Counted from the stretch's first letter, positions 44,258 to 54,564 are shown. The stretch: 63,064 nucleotides of DNA from Candidatus Hermodarchaeum yapensis (GCA_016840405.1 JAEOSK010000014.1:1-63064), one strand, 5' to 3'. The notes: generated from the letters alone by a model not told the origin. Numbers and translations: made by a program.

Positions 44258-47200
44258 TCATTCAAGCTCGGGATTCACAAAATCTTCTGACAGGATTGTT
44301 TCAAACCTTCGAATGAAGAAGTCGACGTTTTCTTGCGTGAAGACCATTGGAGGTTTAATCTTCAGAACATTGTTAAAGGGTCCATCAGAGCTGATTAGAA
44401 TTCCCAAGTCTTTCATACGTTCAATGATATATACAGTTTCTTTCGTCGCGGGTTCTCGGGTTGTTGGGGTCAAAACTAGTTCGACTCCAATGAATAGTCC
44501 GCGCCCTCGGATATCACCTATCAGCGGATATTGACTTTGGAGCTGTTTGAGTTGATCAATGAAGTAAGTGCCAATCTTCAGGGCGTTTTCCTGGAGTCGT
44601 TCTTCTTCAATGATGTCGAGTACAGTCAAACCCACAGCACAGGAAACGGGGTTTCCACCAGTTGAGCTGAAGAATTCCATGCCAGTATCAAATGATTCAG
44701 CAATATCAGGAGTAGTTACAACAGCTGCTAATGGATGCCCGTTCCCAATTGGTTTTCCCAGTGTGATGATATCAGGGATTATGTCTTGTGTCTCAAAGGC
44801 CCAAAAGTGTGTACCCATTCGTCCAAATCCAGTTTGCACTTCATCTATAATGCACACCCCACCCGCTTGGCGAATGTGTCGAAATGCCTCTTGGAGGTAT
44901 TTGTTGGGAAACACAATTTGTCCTGCGGCTCCCATGATTGGTTCGCATACAAAGGCGGCAACACCCTTTCCCGCCTTTTTCAAGGTCTTTGTTATTTCTA
45001 AAACTTCAGCAGCATATTTCTTTCCAGCTTTCGAGTCAAGACCTCTGAATTTGCCTCTGTAACCATCTGGGGTGCTCACCGTATGTACAAAGGGCGGAGA
45101 ACCTTTTCCACCGGGTCCATTGAATTTGTAGGGACTAATGTCAATCAACGTGCTTGTGTTCCCATGATAAGCTCCTTCGATGACAATAATGTCCGATTGG
45201 TTCGTGTGGGTTCGGGCTAGACGAAGCGCTAACTCGTTGGCTTCGCTTCCACTGTTGACAAAGAAGCAGACGCTCAGTGGATCTGGCAAGGTGGCAACTA
45301 GACGTTGTGCATATTTGATCAAGTTCTCATGCACGTAGCGTGTGTTCGTGTTCAGCACAGTAGCTTGCTCATGAAGTGCTTTGACGACTTTAGGATGAGA
45401 ATGCCCTACATGAGAAACGTTGTTTCGAGCATCAAGATAGGCACATCCTTCCTCATCGTAGAGGTACTGCATGTATCCTCGAACAATCTTCAAAGGCGTC
45501 TGATAGGAAACACTTACAGGTTTTCCAATGAGCGTATTTCGCGCCGCAAGAATCTCATCAACACTCATCGGATTCTTTGAAAGACGATTAACAGGAATTC
45601 CGAGAATAATATTAGGGTCAGGGCAGATGCTGAGCCATAGTTCGCGTTGACTCGGTAGGGCATAACTCGGGAAATCACCTTGCATATCGAAAATATCACA
45701 CATTAATTGAAAATGAAACGAAACTGGCCAGTCCCCATTCTCTGGCGGTGTTCCAACTTGACCAATTTGATTTCCTTTCTTGACTGGTTTTCCTGGAGCT
45801 AATCCTTCAAGGGACTCTTTGCTCAAGTGGGAGTACATCGTGTAGAACTTGAGATTGGTATCCCTGGCTTTGTGTTCAAGAATAAGCGTCGGACCATTTT
45901 CCCGGAAACCTTGGTTGTTTGCTAAGCTGTGGATGATGCCATCGAGTGGTGCTAGAATTGGCTCTCCGGGAGTTAGGAACAAATCCATGCCCAGATGAAT
46001 CGTGGGTGTTTCAGCAATATCATATTGGGCATGCATCTTTCTTTTCGTGATGTTCGTTAATCGTGGTTCGTTATATCGACCTATTCCGACTTTATCTCCT
46101 GCTTCTCCGATTCGGTCAGTAACGAATTTTGTAAGGAGTGTTGTGTCCTGAATTTCAGGTAGGCTACCACATTCTAGGCTACCAACACTGAGATCAAAGA
46201 CATCTACTGATTCTGTTTGCAGGTCTGTTTTTATGAGTGGTCCGATTTGCTTCTGATTTTTTATTAACCACTTGGTTATCGTTTCACTTTGTGGGCAGGG
46301 AGGAAGATTGCAGGCCTGTCTAAATGCATAGGTGACAAAACGGGGATGAACTGCTCTGAGACGATACAGCGTTTCCCAGGCGTCTTTTTCAGAAATGATG
46401 AGATATTCGTTATCCGGTTCCAACTTCTGTTGATACGCTGAAATCGATACGCTCATCGCCAGTCGTGTACGGATAAGCAGAAAGAGTAACTCAACCTCTT
46501 GCGCAGTTAATGGAAAGACCGAGTGGTAGCCACGGACAACTTGCGCTGCCGTAGCTATGGGGTCAGATTTTCCAAGAATCGCATACGTTACAGCTACTGC
46601 CAACTCAAAGATAGTGTGAGAGAACACCATATCGCCAAAATCTAGGATGCTGAAACGGTGTTCTTCGGGTGGTCCTGCAAAGCGCACGAGAATATTGTTA
46701 TCATTTCCATCATTATGAATGACACTTGTTCGAAGGTGTGGCAAAACCGGGACGACCTGTGTATTGAAGGCTTCCAAGCATTCTTCCACTATCGCGACCC
46801 GTTCGGGAGTTTTAATCTGCTCCTTGTATCGGTTGATGGTTGAACTCGCATTCTTCAAGTCCCAATAGAGCTCACGGTCTGTCGCGGGATGGGAAAAGCC
46901 TTCAAGAGCACGAGATAAAGAACCGATAAACGCGCCCAATCCATAAAGGAGATTCTCACTGTGGGGCTTTACCTTTGCCAAGACTTTCCCTGGTAGATAG
47001 TTCAGGAGACGAACAAACGACGGTGTACCATCCGCAACTTCGATAACAGATATCTGTTCACCTGCTAGTGACTCTATGATATTGGGACATATCTCCTTGT
47101 CACCTTTCTTGACTAGATGGTCCATTGCCTGATTCTGAAATTCGAGAATCTCCCGCTTCTCCGATGTCGCCGCAATCTTGAGCACAAATTCATCACCCGA

Positions 47201-47338
47201 ATCAGTCCGCAGAAAGAAATTCCGATCCCGTTCACTAGGAAGCTCCTTCACGGACCCTGCAATCCCAAACAGCTTCTCAGCGATTCGAAGAGCATCTTCT
47301 TCAGTGAACCTTGGGCGATATTGGTCCCTCGCAGACAT
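44258..47338 (-). CDS. Kinase-M23-aminotransferase fusion
   Basis: About 1026 residues with three domains (numbering from ATG 47356). Residues 20-340: aminoglycoside-phosphotransferase-like kinase with [10 protein letters not shown] (catalytic Asp216) and DFGD (240-242). Residues 440-580: M23 (LytM) type domain with H454-x3-D458 and YSHL, but the HxH motif reads SFH, so it has one ligand/base residue missing. Residues 615-1026: class III PLP aminotransferase with Lys868 in TLGKPIGNG. Human relatives are a hydroxylysine kinase and a phospho-lyase acting on phosphohydroxylysine or phosphoethanolamine; one chain here could phosphorylate and then split such an amino alcohol. AAGGTG lies 7 nt before ATG 47338. 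Confidence 0.88.
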   Translation of the reverse strand: MSARDQYRPRFTEEDALRIAEKLFGIAGSVKELPSERDRNFFLRTDSGDEFVLKIAATSEKREILEFQNQAMDHLVKKGDKEICPNIIESLAGEQISVIEVADGTPSFVRLLNYLPGKVLAKVKPHSENLLYGLGAFIGSLSRALEGFSHPATDRELYWDLKNASSTINRYKEQIKTPERVAIVEECLEAFNTQVVPVLPHLRTSVIHNDGNDNNILVRFAGPPEEHRFSILDFGDMVFSHTIFELAVAVTYAILGKSDPIATAAQVVRGYHSVFPLTAQEVELLFLLIRTRLAMSVSISAYQQKLEPDNEYLIISEKDAWETLYRLRAVHPRFVTYAFRQACNLPPCPQSETITKWLIKNQKQIGPLIKTDLQTESVDVFDLSVGSLECGSLPEIQDTTLLTKFVTDRIGEAGDKVGIGRYNEPRLTNITKRKMHAQYDIAETPTIHLGMDLFLTPGEPILAPLDGIIHSLANNQGFRENGPTLILEHKARDTNLKFYTMYSHLSKESLEGLAPGKPVKKGNQIGQVGTPPENGDWPVSFHFQLMCDIFDMQGDFPSYALPSQRELWLSICPDPNIILGIPVNRLSKNPMSVDEILAARNTLIGKPVSVSYQTPLKIVRGYMQYLYDEEGCAYLDARNNVSHVGHSHPKVVKALHEQATVLNTNTRYVHENLIKYAQRLVATLPDPLSVCFFVNSGSEANELALRLARTHTNQSDIIVIEGAYHGNTSTLIDISPYKFNGPGGKGSPPFVHTVSTPDGYRGKFRGLDSKAGKKYAAEVLEITKTLKKAGKGVAAFVCEPIMGAAGQIVFPNKYLQEAFRHIRQAGGVCIIDEVQTGFGRMGTHFWAFETQDIIPDIITLGKPIGNGHPLAAVVTTPDIAESFDTGMEFFSSTGGNPVSCAVGLTVLDIIEEERLQENALKIGTYFIDQLKQLQSQYPLIGDIRGRGLFIGVELVLTPTTREPATKETVYIIERMKDLGILISSDGPFNNVLKIKPPMVFTQENVDFFIRRFETILSEDFVNPELE

Positions 47339-47456
47339 TTGCTTACACCTTAACATTCCTTGATACCTTATCAGAGCCCTTACAACATCTAAAAGATTCT
47401 TCTACGTAGAATTTCGATTGAATCATTCAAGAAACAGGCTGGATCGTTACCTGATT

Positions 47457-49064
47457 CTACCAACCTATTGCGATACCATCCGCTCGGGGGCTGGTTCCGC
47501 CACACAACACACCTGTGTCAGGGTTTCGAGTAATGATTTGCCCACGACCAAACATCATGCGTGATGCGCCAGAGATAGACAGAATGTCATGTCCCATTTT
47601 TCCTAGGGTCTTCATAGTCTCTTCAGGAATGGAATCTTCTAACGCGACTTGACCACTACTCGTCCCGTCGCGTATGGTGAATCGCGGGGCGTTCAGAGCT
47701 TCTTGGGGATTCATCCCAAAGTCAATTAGGTTAATGAGCACTTGAACGTGACCTTGGGGTTGGTTGAATCCACCCATCACACCAAAACTCGCGTAGAGCT
47801 CCTTCTCTTTTAGAGCCATGCCAGGAATGATGGTGTGATAGGGACGCTTCTTTGGAGCAAGCACATTCGGATGATCCGGATTCAGTGAAAAACCCGCTCC
47901 ACGGTTTTGCAATGTGAATCCACAACCCTTGGGAATTAATCCTGTGCCAAACCCCATATAATTTGAACCGATGAAACTACAGGCATTCCCCTCCCCATCA
48001 ACTACGGTAAAGTACACCGTATCTGAAGCTGTCATTGGAGATCCTTTAGTAAAATCAAGGGTGGCCTTAGACGGGTTAATCAACGTTCGGCGCTGAGCGG
48101 CATATTTCTTCGAAATTAACTTCTTAATTGGGACATCAACTATTGCAGGATCTGCCACATACCATCGGGTATCCGCAAAGGCTAGGCGCATGGCCTCAAT
48201 CATCAAATGCATGTGCTGAACAGATGAATGGCCCATTGAAGTGAAATCATATTCTTCGAGGATGTTCAAGGCAATGAGCGCGGTAATGCCCTGCCCGTTG
48301 GGTGGAATCTCAAACACATCAACCCCCTTATATTTGGTCGAAATCGGATTATCAAAGGTGTTTGTGTGATGCTTCAAATCTTCCAAAGACATCTTCCCCC
48401 CCATTGACTGAAGTAACTCGACGATGGCTTCGGCAACACGACCTTTATAAAATCCGCTTTTCCCCTGCTCAGCTAAATCACGAAACGTCCGGGCAAGTGT
48501 AGGGAGCTTCATAATCTCCCCGGCATTCGGGGCGTCACCCTTACGAAGCATCTCCTCTGCGTGAGGTCCCTGCTTGAGTTGGTCAACACCTCGCTTCCAA
48601 GAAGCAGCTGTTAACGGAGCTACCGGGTAGCCCTTCTCAGCTAACTCGATAGCGGGAGCCAACACTTCTGAGAGCGGCATAGTACCGAAATGATTAACGG
48701 TATCTTCCCACCCGGCAGCCGCGCCTGGAACTGTCACCGTATGCACACTAAACCGTGGAAGTTCCTCTGTGATTCCAACTTTTTCTAATTCTTGTAGGTT
48801 CAGTTCTGCTGGTGACCGACCACTTGCATTGATTCCCTTCACCATTTTTGTTGTGCTATCAAAAAAGAGGCAGAAACAATCTCCACCAATGCCTGTGGAA
48901 CATGGTTCTGTCACATTCAAGGCTGCTGCTGTGGCCACAGCGGCATCAGCCGCATTGCCACCTTGTTGTAAAATCCGAAGACCGACTTCTGAGGCTAGCG
49001 GTTGACTGGACGCGACGATCCCATGTCGGGCATACACCGGTGAACGGTAAGAAATGAACTTCAT
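47457..49064 (-). CDS. ggt: Gamma-glutamyltransferase family protein
   Basis: A 535-residue Ntn hydrolase of the gamma-glutamyltransferase family, which cuts gamma-glutamyl bonds in glutathione-like compounds. The family N-terminus (QQGGNAADAAVATAAALNVTEP and TGIGGDCFCLF) and the nucleophile Thr349 in the SDTVYFTVVDGEGN segment are present, followed by RPYHTIIPGM. The usual TTHxS motif is replaced by TVYFT, as in some distant members. No signal peptide is visible, whereas bacterial enzymes are usually periplasmic, so it should act in the cytosol. It is 118 nt downstream of the fusion gene and may share its transcript. Confidence 0.88.
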   Translation of the reverse strand: MKFISYRSPVYARHGIVASSQPLASEVGLRILQQGGNAADAAVATAAALNVTEPCSTGIGGDCFCLFFDSTTKMVKGINASGRSPAELNLQELEKVGITEELPRFSVHTVTVPGAAAGWEDTVNHFGTMPLSEVLAPAIELAEKGYPVAPLTAASWKRGVDQLKQGPHAEEMLRKGDAPNAGEIMKLPTLARTFRDLAEQGKSGFYKGRVAEAIVELLQSMGGKMSLEDLKHHTNTFDNPISTKYKGVDVFEIPPNGQGITALIALNILEEYDFTSMGHSSVQHMHLMIEAMRLAFADTRWYVADPAIVDVPIKKLISKKYAAQRRTLINPSKATLDFTKGSPMTASDTVYFTVVDGEGNACSFIGSNYMGFGTGLIPKGCGFTLQNRGAGFSLNPDHPNVLAPKKRPYHTIIPGMALKEKELYASFGVMGGFNQPQGHVQVLINLIDFGMNPQEALNAPRFTIRDGTSSGQVALEDSIPEETMKTLGKMGHDILSISGASRMMFGRGQIITRNPDTGVLCGGTSPRADGIAIGW

Positions 49065-49191
49065 GCAGTGAGTCTATCGCCTTGTCCCAAAATCGTATCG
49101 GTAGTGCAGAAGAAATCCTTCCAACTGAACTTCTATGGAAGCTCATGTTCAAAGAAGCTTAGAATCTTTGCAGAAAAATGATGGAGGGGAG

Positions 49192-49410
49192 CTAGCGCCC
49201 CACTATCATCAGAAGAATTACCATAACTGCGGCAAAGATTGGGAAGAAAGTGATGAAGGCAGGAGGCGCGCCTTCTAAATTCTCTTGGTTTTCTAAGTAA
49301 CAGTATTTACAGTAGTTCACTGGAACAAACATTCTCAATTGCCATTTGTATTTCACACGGGAATAGACATTCCCGATAATTTCTTCACCACAAACAGAAC
49401 ATTTTGTCAT
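49192..49410 (-). CDS. Small zinc-ribbon membrane protein
   Basis: A 72-residue protein with CSVC-x-EEI near the N-terminus and CKYC further on, a likely four-Cys zinc-binding site, followed by one membrane helix (about 50-69) and a final Arg. It is probably anchored with the zinc part inside. The function is unknown. A TATA-like or ribosome site is weak (GAGTG 12 nt before the ATG), but the Cys pattern supports a real gene. Confidence 0.55.
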   Translation of the reverse strand: MTKCSVCGEEIIGNVYSRVKYKWQLRMFVPVNYCKYCYLENQENLEGAPPAFITFFPIFAAVMVILLMIVGR

Positions 49411-49602
49411 TGTGTTTTATTCACACTCAGTGTTCCGGGATGTGATCCTGAACACGAGTATCGTTTCATAATCTGGGGATATAAACTCGCGTCAACTTGA
49501 TGGCGCGTTTTTCTGCAGGTTGGCGGAAATAATATTGAGAAAAGAGCACTGACTAGCACTGCTTTTAGTGGAGGTCTTGTTGCGGTAACTGGTATGTGAG
49601 GT

Positions 49603-50355
49603 TCAGCGGGGAAAGGCATAGGGTTGGTAGTATTCCAGATTTACAATAATGCAATTCGTTATGGAAGCTGCATAATTGACAAAGAACACTTGTCTACTCA
49701 GCTCTGTGTAATGAATTGGAACGAAGTAACGCGGTTGGATAACCTCCAAGCTTTCAACCACTTGGTCACCACTATTGCAATCGATGCATAATAACGCCAC
49801 ATCAATTGTTCCCGTTAGTTGGGAGTACTCTTCGATATTCCTGGAATCGCCAGCGTGGAAAATGTTGAACCCTCCCACATCAATGATATAGCTCGTCCAA
49901 TTGTTCTCTCGAGGATGAACTGATGGAATTGAATCTACCACAGGATAATACGCATAGAAAGCGGTGACATGGATGGATCCGAATTCTATTTCATCTCCCG
50001 GATTGACGCCCACCCCCTCATAGAAGGCAATCGCATCCGACATATTCTCTGGAAACACATTTACTGTGCCCTCTTTTTGCAGCAAGTCAATGGATGTATT
50101 CTGATAATGGTCAAAATGGGGATGGGTAATCAGTACCACATCCGCGGGTAATGCTTCAAAGCTCTCAGGAAGATTATAGGGGTCTACATAGATACGTAAC
50201 CCATAGGCTTCAATTTTCACACCCGCGTTGTAGAGTAATTGAAACTGCACTGAATTTGCGTTCATCACCATGAACGCGGAGAGGGGAACAACCACCGCGA
50301 TAACTGCAATGACTCCGACACCGATAATGATCTTTGCTCGTTTCGATAGTTTCAT
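49603..50355 (-). CDS. Anchored metallo-beta-lactamase-fold protein 1
   Basis: A 250-residue protein. One N-terminal membrane helix (about 8-28) is followed by a metallo-beta-lactamase fold of the UlaG/YtnP-like type. The metal motif THPHFDHY (HxHxDH) is at about 75-82, with later ligands in FHAGDSRNI and HYTEL. It probably works outside the membrane as a hydrolase; the substrate is not known. It is a clear paralog of the protein at 50657-51421, in the same direction, separated by a structured spacer. Confidence 0.82.
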   Translation of the reverse strand: MKLSKRAKIIIGVGVIAVIAVVVPLSAFMVMNANSVQFQLLYNAGVKIEAYGLRIYVDPYNLPESFEALPADVVLITHPHFDHYQNTSIDLLQKEGTVNVFPENMSDAIAFYEGVGVNPGDEIEFGSIHVTAFYAYYPVVDSIPSVHPRENNWTSYIIDVGGFNIFHAGDSRNIEEYSQLTGTIDVALLCIDCNSGDQVVESLEVIQPRYFVPIHYTELSRQVFFVNYAASITNCIIVNLEYYQPYAFPR

Positions 50356-50473
50356 GGGCTTTTCGTAGTATTTCGGAATCCTATATTTGCATGGAAGCCG
50401 GTCAGTGCGGATTATGGCATCAATTCGTTAACTCAGGTAAAAACCGACCCCAATTAGTTCGGGAAAAGAACAA

Positions 50474-50648
50474 GACTTCTGTAATCTAATAAACTACATT
50501 TAACAGAAGTGAGTCTTGAAGGTAAACTGTCCTAAGAATACGTGTTCAGGTAGGTTGAGACAACCACCTCGTCCCGCAGGGCAGAGAAACGAGGTGGTCG
50601 TCTAACCGATAGCACTAGGGTCTCTTGGTCTGCTGGTACTATAGTGCT
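50474..50648. other. Cluster of three hairpins between MBL genes
   Basis: In the 301-nt spacer between the two MBL genes: ACTTCTGT (50475-50482) and ACAGAAGT (50503-50510) form a perfect 8-bp stem; GACAACCACCTCGT (50559-50572) and ACGAGGTGGTCGTC (50589-50602) form a 14-bp stem with one G-U pair; AGCACTA (50611-50617) and TAGTGCT (50642-50648) form a third. No T tract follows on either strand. It could be a structured RNA, processing site or transcription end. The rest of the spacer has no recognised gene. Confidence 0.5.
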
Positions 50649-50656
50649 TGGGAAGG

Positions 50657-51421
50657 TTAAGGGGGAAAGAGGTACGATTGGTAGTATTCCAGATTAACCA
50701 GCAGGCAGCTGGTTATCAAAGGACCATATGTGGTGGCGAAATCATGGTTTGCGCCTTCCGCATAATGGATCGGTACGAAGAAGCGGGGTTGAATGACGTC
50801 GAGGGCATCAACAATTTCTTCGTTCGCCATGGTCTGACATCCTGGACCTAAGGGGAGTAAGGCCACGTCAATCAGACCCGTCAGCTGAGTATATTCATCG
50901 ATGTTTTTAGAATCACCCGCATGGAAGAAGGTCACGCCACCAACAGTGATGAGGTAGCTCGTCCAATTCGCTTCATAGGGATGACTGGCAGGGTATTCTC
51001 CAACAGGGAACGTGTACATGTAAAACGCTGTAATCTGAACAGGTCCTACCTGCACCTCATCTTCTGGATTAACACCTACCCCATCATGCAGGGCAATGGC
51101 ATCGCTCATGTTCTCCGGGAAAATATTCACCGTCCCCTCTTTCTGCAGCATCTCAATCACTGCACTCTGATAATGGTCACCATGCGGATGAGTCACGAGA
51201 ATGATATCCGCTGGTAATGCCTCATAGTCTGCGGAGAGGTCGATGGGATCGACGTATACACGGACGCCCTGAGCCTCAATCATCACTCCTGCATTATATA
51301 ACAACGTGAATCGCACAGAATTCGCATTCGTAACGGCTAATGCTGCCAATGGCACAGAAACTGAGACAATGGCAATAATTGCTACACCAACGAGTATCTT
51401 TCCACGTGTAGATAGGCTCAT
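50657..51421 (-). CDS. Anchored metallo-beta-lactamase-fold protein 2
   Basis: A 254-residue paralog of the 49603 protein with the same plan: N-terminal membrane helix, THPHGDHY metal motif, FHAGDSKNI and HYAEGANH ligand segments. The two share the core VYVDPI/Y-NLP-EALPAD pattern and the EGTVNIFPENMSDAIA segment, so they come from a tandem duplication. The ATG start follows a moderate site. The extra Gly in the metal motif is not unusual. Substrate unknown; surface location is inferred from the single helix. Confidence 0.82.
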   Translation of the reverse strand: MSLSTRGKILVGVAIIAIVSVSVPLAALAVTNANSVRFTLLYNAGVMIEAQGVRVYVDPIDLSADYEALPADIILVTHPHGDHYQSAVIEMLQKEGTVNIFPENMSDAIALHDGVGVNPEDEVQVGPVQITAFYMYTFPVGEYPASHPYEANWTSYLITVGGVTFFHAGDSKNIDEYTQLTGLIDVALLPLGPGCQTMANEEIVDALDVIQPRFFVPIHYAEGANHDFATTYGPLITSCLLVNLEYYQSYLFPP

Positions 51422-51539
51422 AGTTCCCGCATTCTAAAAAGGGTAATATATTTGCATGGAATCCGGCTAGTTCGGAATTCGTCACCCATCACACAAAATC
51501 GGAACAGATTCGAACCACGCGGTTAAGTTTCACACCCAC

Positions 51540-52439
51540 TCACTGAGCATGACGCGTAATAGCCGCAATAATCTGCGGGGCAACTTCCGCAGGAATGTCG
51601 TGTCCCATCCCTTCAATGATCAACAGCTTCGCACCAGGAATCGATGCGGCGGTATCCTTGCCACCCTCTACAGGCACCAGCGGATCCGCATCACCATGAA
51701 TTACCAAGGTGGGCACCTTCACCACTTTTAGTGCCTCTTTGCGGCTGCCCGATGCGAGAACCGCTGCAAGTTGTCGGGTCATCCCCTCAGGGTAGTAACA
51801 TCGGTCAAACGCCCGCGCTGCATATTGCCGCACAAACTCCTCATCTAACGGATACTTCGAACCCCCTAAGATCTGCTGCTTCTTCACTGCATCCTCAATG
51901 CATTCCGCCCGATCTGATGGCGGCACATCCATAATCACAGCTAACGCCTCAGGCTTCGGAGTCGACACGGATACATCACCGGTCGTCGACATAATCGACG
52001 TCATAGTCCGAACCCGATCCGGATGCTCAATCGTCATGGTTTGCACAATCATACCACCCATCGATGCACCCACAATATGCGCCTTCTCAATTTTTAGCAC
52101 ATCGAGTAGTCCTACTGCATCACCCGCCATATCGGAGAGGGTATACGGAGCTGAAGCCCCTTCACCCTGTTGAACGGCTTGCATTAGTGCTAGAACGTTC
52201 GGTACACCCGCATCGCCAAACTTTGTCGAGTTACCCACATCCCGGTTATCAAACCGAATCACCCAAAACCCCTGCGCCGCCAAGGTCTTACAAAACTCCT
52301 CATCCCACCAAATCATCTGCGCACCCAACCCCATCACCAATAACAAAGGAGGGTCACTCGGGTTGCCAAAGGTATCATAGGCGAGTTCCACGCCATTCAC
52401 TTTCACAATTGCTTCCATACTCTGTACAACATTTCCCAT
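51540..52439 (-). CDS. Alpha/beta hydrolase
   Basis: A 299-residue alpha/beta hydrolase. The catalytic triad is visible: Ser in GASMGG, Asp in HGDADPLVP, and His in GMGHDIP. The oxyanion segment VMGLGAQ and the FDNRDVGNS strand are typical of the esterase/haloperoxidase-like group. The substrate cannot be told. ATG 52439 or 52418 are both possible starts. Stop is 118 nt upstream of the start of the second MBL gene in the same direction, so they could be linked. Confidence 0.88.
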   Translation of the reverse strand: MGNVVQSMEAIVKVNGVELAYDTFGNPSDPPLLLVMGLGAQMIWWDEEFCKTLAAQGFWVIRFDNRDVGNSTKFGDAGVPNVLALMQAVQQGEGASAPYTLSDMAGDAVGLLDVLKIEKAHIVGASMGGMIVQTMTIEHPDRVRTMTSIMSTTGDVSVSTPKPEALAVIMDVPPSDRAECIEDAVKKQQILGGSKYPLDEEFVRQYAARAFDRCYYPEGMTRQLAAVLASGSRKEALKVVKVPTLVIHGDADPLVPVEGGKDTAASIPGAKLLIIEGMGHDIPAEVAPQIIAAITRHAQ

Positions 52440-52497
52440 AACAATCCCACAATAATATCCTAAGAAAGTATTCAGATTTAATCATGATGGTTTCGTT

Positions 52498-53811
52498 TTA
52501 TGGTGAAACTGATGGTTCTTGGAGTGATTCAGGTTCTAGTTCTTCTTCCTTGGTCACTTCATTTTCTTCTAGGCTCTCTTCGACGCGGGGGAGTGAGGTG
52601 AAAGTCCAGCCAAGTGCCAGGACAATGACCATGGCGCTGCCGAAAACAAGGAAGACCAATGGGATTGGATAGATGGTTCCCAGGATGCCCCCGGCGAGGA
52701 AGGCGAAGGGGCCAGTGAATTGGGCGATGGTGGTGCGGACGGAGAAGACGCGGCCAATCTTTTCGGGGGGTGTGACTTTTTGCCAGATGGTTTGGCTGGA
52801 GATGTTGGCGACAGGGAGGGTGAAGCCGATGAGGAACATGCCGGCGCTCGCGATCCAGAAGAGGCCCGGAGGTGTGAGTGCCAGGACAATCAGACCGACT
52901 GCTCCGAAGAGTAATCCTAACACGACACCCAAGGTGTTGCGTTTGAAGCCTTTCCACACGGTCATGATGCCGGAGGCGATCATCATGCTGAGGCTTTGAA
53001 TGGACATAAGACCCGCAAGTAATAAAACGGCGATTGTTGCATCGCCACCCGCTAAGACGATGGTACTGTAGAGGGGTAGGAGTACAAACACGCCAGGCAA
53101 TAGAAAGTTTGCCACGGTGAACATGCTGAGCAATGTGAGAAGCCCTGGACGGTTTCGGATAAAGGTGAAGCCTTCTCCAAATTCTTTCCGTAAGGAGGGC
53201 TTCTCTACGGCTTTCTTGATTATTATTGGAATGGCAATCAGGATGGCTGGAATAATGGCGGCGATGTAGGTGCCAATATCGATGAGCATAATCCGTGCCA
53301 TATCGCCTAAAAAGAAGGTAAATACCAAGGCGCCGATGACCGGTCCTACAGTCTGAATAAGGCTGGTGGCAAAGTATTGTAAACTGTTCATCCGACTCAA
53401 ATGGTCCTTCGGCACCATGATGGGCATAATCGCTTGCACGGCCATGGCATGAAAGGCACCAATCATGCCACCGATGAGCTGGACAATGAGCACGAAGATG
53501 ATGTTCGCTAAATCTAAGAAAAAGATAACGACGAGGATCAAGCTCAGCAATGCCAGCAAAGAGTCAGCTACGATGATGACTTTCTTTCGGGACCATCGGT
53601 CAACCAGCACACCAGCAATTGGGGTGATTAAGATGAAACTGCCAAAAGCGAAAAAGGCGGATAACCCTAAGAAGAAGGCGCTGCCCGTCTGGACGGTGAT
53701 CCACCAGGTCAGGCTGAAATTTACAACGTTGGTGCCTGCTAATGAGGCTAGCTGGCCTGCCCAGAAGATGAGGTAATTCCGGAACGTGGATCGATCAGGT
53801 TCTGCCATCAT
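52498..53811 (-). CDS. MFS exporter
   Basis: A 437-residue major facilitator protein with about 12 helices, similar to the MFS_3/EntS-like exporters: loop LVDRWSRKKVIIVADS after helix 2 is the usual motif A variant. The last 35 residues are Glu-rich and soluble. The C-terminal third (coding stretch near 52560-52960) has clearly higher third-position G+C than the front of the gene, seen as C-ending codons, so this part may have been exchanged. The cargo is unknown. Confidence 0.85.
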   Translation of the reverse strand: MMAEPDRSTFRNYLIFWAGQLASLAGTNVVNFSLTWWITVQTGSAFFLGLSAFFAFGSFILITPIAGVLVDRWSRKKVIIVADSLLALLSLILVVIFFLDLANIIFVLIVQLIGGMIGAFHAMAVQAIMPIMVPKDHLSRMNSLQYFATSLIQTVGPVIGALVFTFFLGDMARIMLIDIGTYIAAIIPAILIAIPIIIKKAVEKPSLRKEFGEGFTFIRNRPGLLTLLSMFTVANFLLPGVFVLLPLYSTIVLAGGDATIAVLLLAGLMSIQSLSMMIASGIMTVWKGFKRNTLGVVLGLLFGAVGLIVLALTPPGLFWIASAGMFLIGFTLPVANISSQTIWQKVTPPEKIGRVFSVRTTIAQFTGPFAFLAGGILGTIYPIPLVFLVFGSAMVIVLALGWTFTSLPRVEESLEENEVTKEEELEPESLQEPSVSP

Positions 53812-54006
53812 CTCTCAACTCACGATTTGCTCACATTGCCTACTTCGACCTTATGAAGCTTCTCATTATTTGAAATTGACTTCTTAGGAGCTAAGAAAGA
53901 ATAGTTTCAAATGCGTGTAGGTGTGTTCTATTATGGATGGTTGGCTTCCCACTGGTTTAATTAGATGTTGACTGATTACATTCGATAGTTGCTAAAAACC
54001 GGTTAA

Positions 54007-54014
54007 TTTATATG
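54007..54014 (+). promoter_or_regulatory. TATA box
   Basis: TTTATATG lies about 35-42 nt before the ATG at 54049; the expected transcript start near 54036 leaves a short leader with GAGGGA. Confidence 0.5.
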
Positions 54015-54048
54015 CGAGGAGTTGCCAATTTCTGGTTAACAGAGGGAA

Positions 54049-54564
54049 ATGCCAAAACAAAACTGCTCAAAGAAAAAACTGGAGGACGACCCCACGTTCA
54101 CTTCACTCCGCTATCCAACCGCAACCCAAGGGAAAATCTGGTTACAACGTCGCCAAAACATTCCACCGTCCAAAATCGCTGACGAACTCGAAGTGTCACG
54201 TCCATTCGTAAGCAAAGCGCAACGGATTGCTGAAACCCGCATCGGCACACTGCTCGAACATGCCGCATCAATTAACCGAGTACAACTCCGCCATCTCAGT
54301 ACTAGCTATGGCATCGCCATCGGCTACAGTGCCCCCTATGCCAGCGACGCCTTTATTCTCTACTCGCCGTCCATCGGGGTGCAAATCTGGTTCGATCACG
54401 AAGGCGAATGTGAGACCTGCAGCCAACTCGCTGAATGCAAACAGACGCTCCTCCTGCTTGCGGAAGAATGGGAAATCTCTATCGATGAAGATCAAACCCC
54501 TAATGACCTGGCACAGAACCTGTTTGAAACCATCAAGAAGCGACTAGAATGGAACGACAAATAG
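54049..54564 (+). CDS. HTH protein with Cys cluster
   Basis: A 171-residue protein. Residues 20-60 contain a helix-turn-helix: GKIWLQRRQNIPPSKIADELEVSRPFVSKAQRIAE. The middle part (strands ending in GIAIGYSAPY and FILYSPSIGVQIWFDHEG) looks like a small alpha/beta ligand domain, and CETCSQLAEC could bind zinc or a cluster. I think this is an archaeal transcription regulator of unknown signal. It has its own TATA box; the next gene is 187 nt away. Confidence 0.6.
   Translation: MPKQNCSKKKLEDDPTFTSLRYPTATQGKIWLQRRQNIPPSKIADELEVSRPFVSKAQRIAETRIGTLLEHAASINRVQLRHLSTSYGIAIGYSAPYASDAFILYSPSIGVQIWFDHEGECETCSQLAECKQTLLLLAEEWEISIDEDQTPNDLAQNLFETIKKRLEWNDK

Noticed and set aside
49407..49619. 70-codon minus-strand ORF between the zinc-ribbon and MBL genes
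   Set aside because: No ribosome site, no family features, and it overlaps the end of the MBL gene.
51507..51516. GATTCGAACC, the reverse of a tRNA T-loop consensus
   Set aside because: The flanking bases do not form a T-stem, and no acceptor or anticodon arm can be drawn on the minus strand.
52559..52999. Several long overlapping ORFs antisense or out of frame in the MFS gene
   Set aside because: They result from the G+C-rich third positions; they have Arg/Pro/Ser-rich low-complexity translations.
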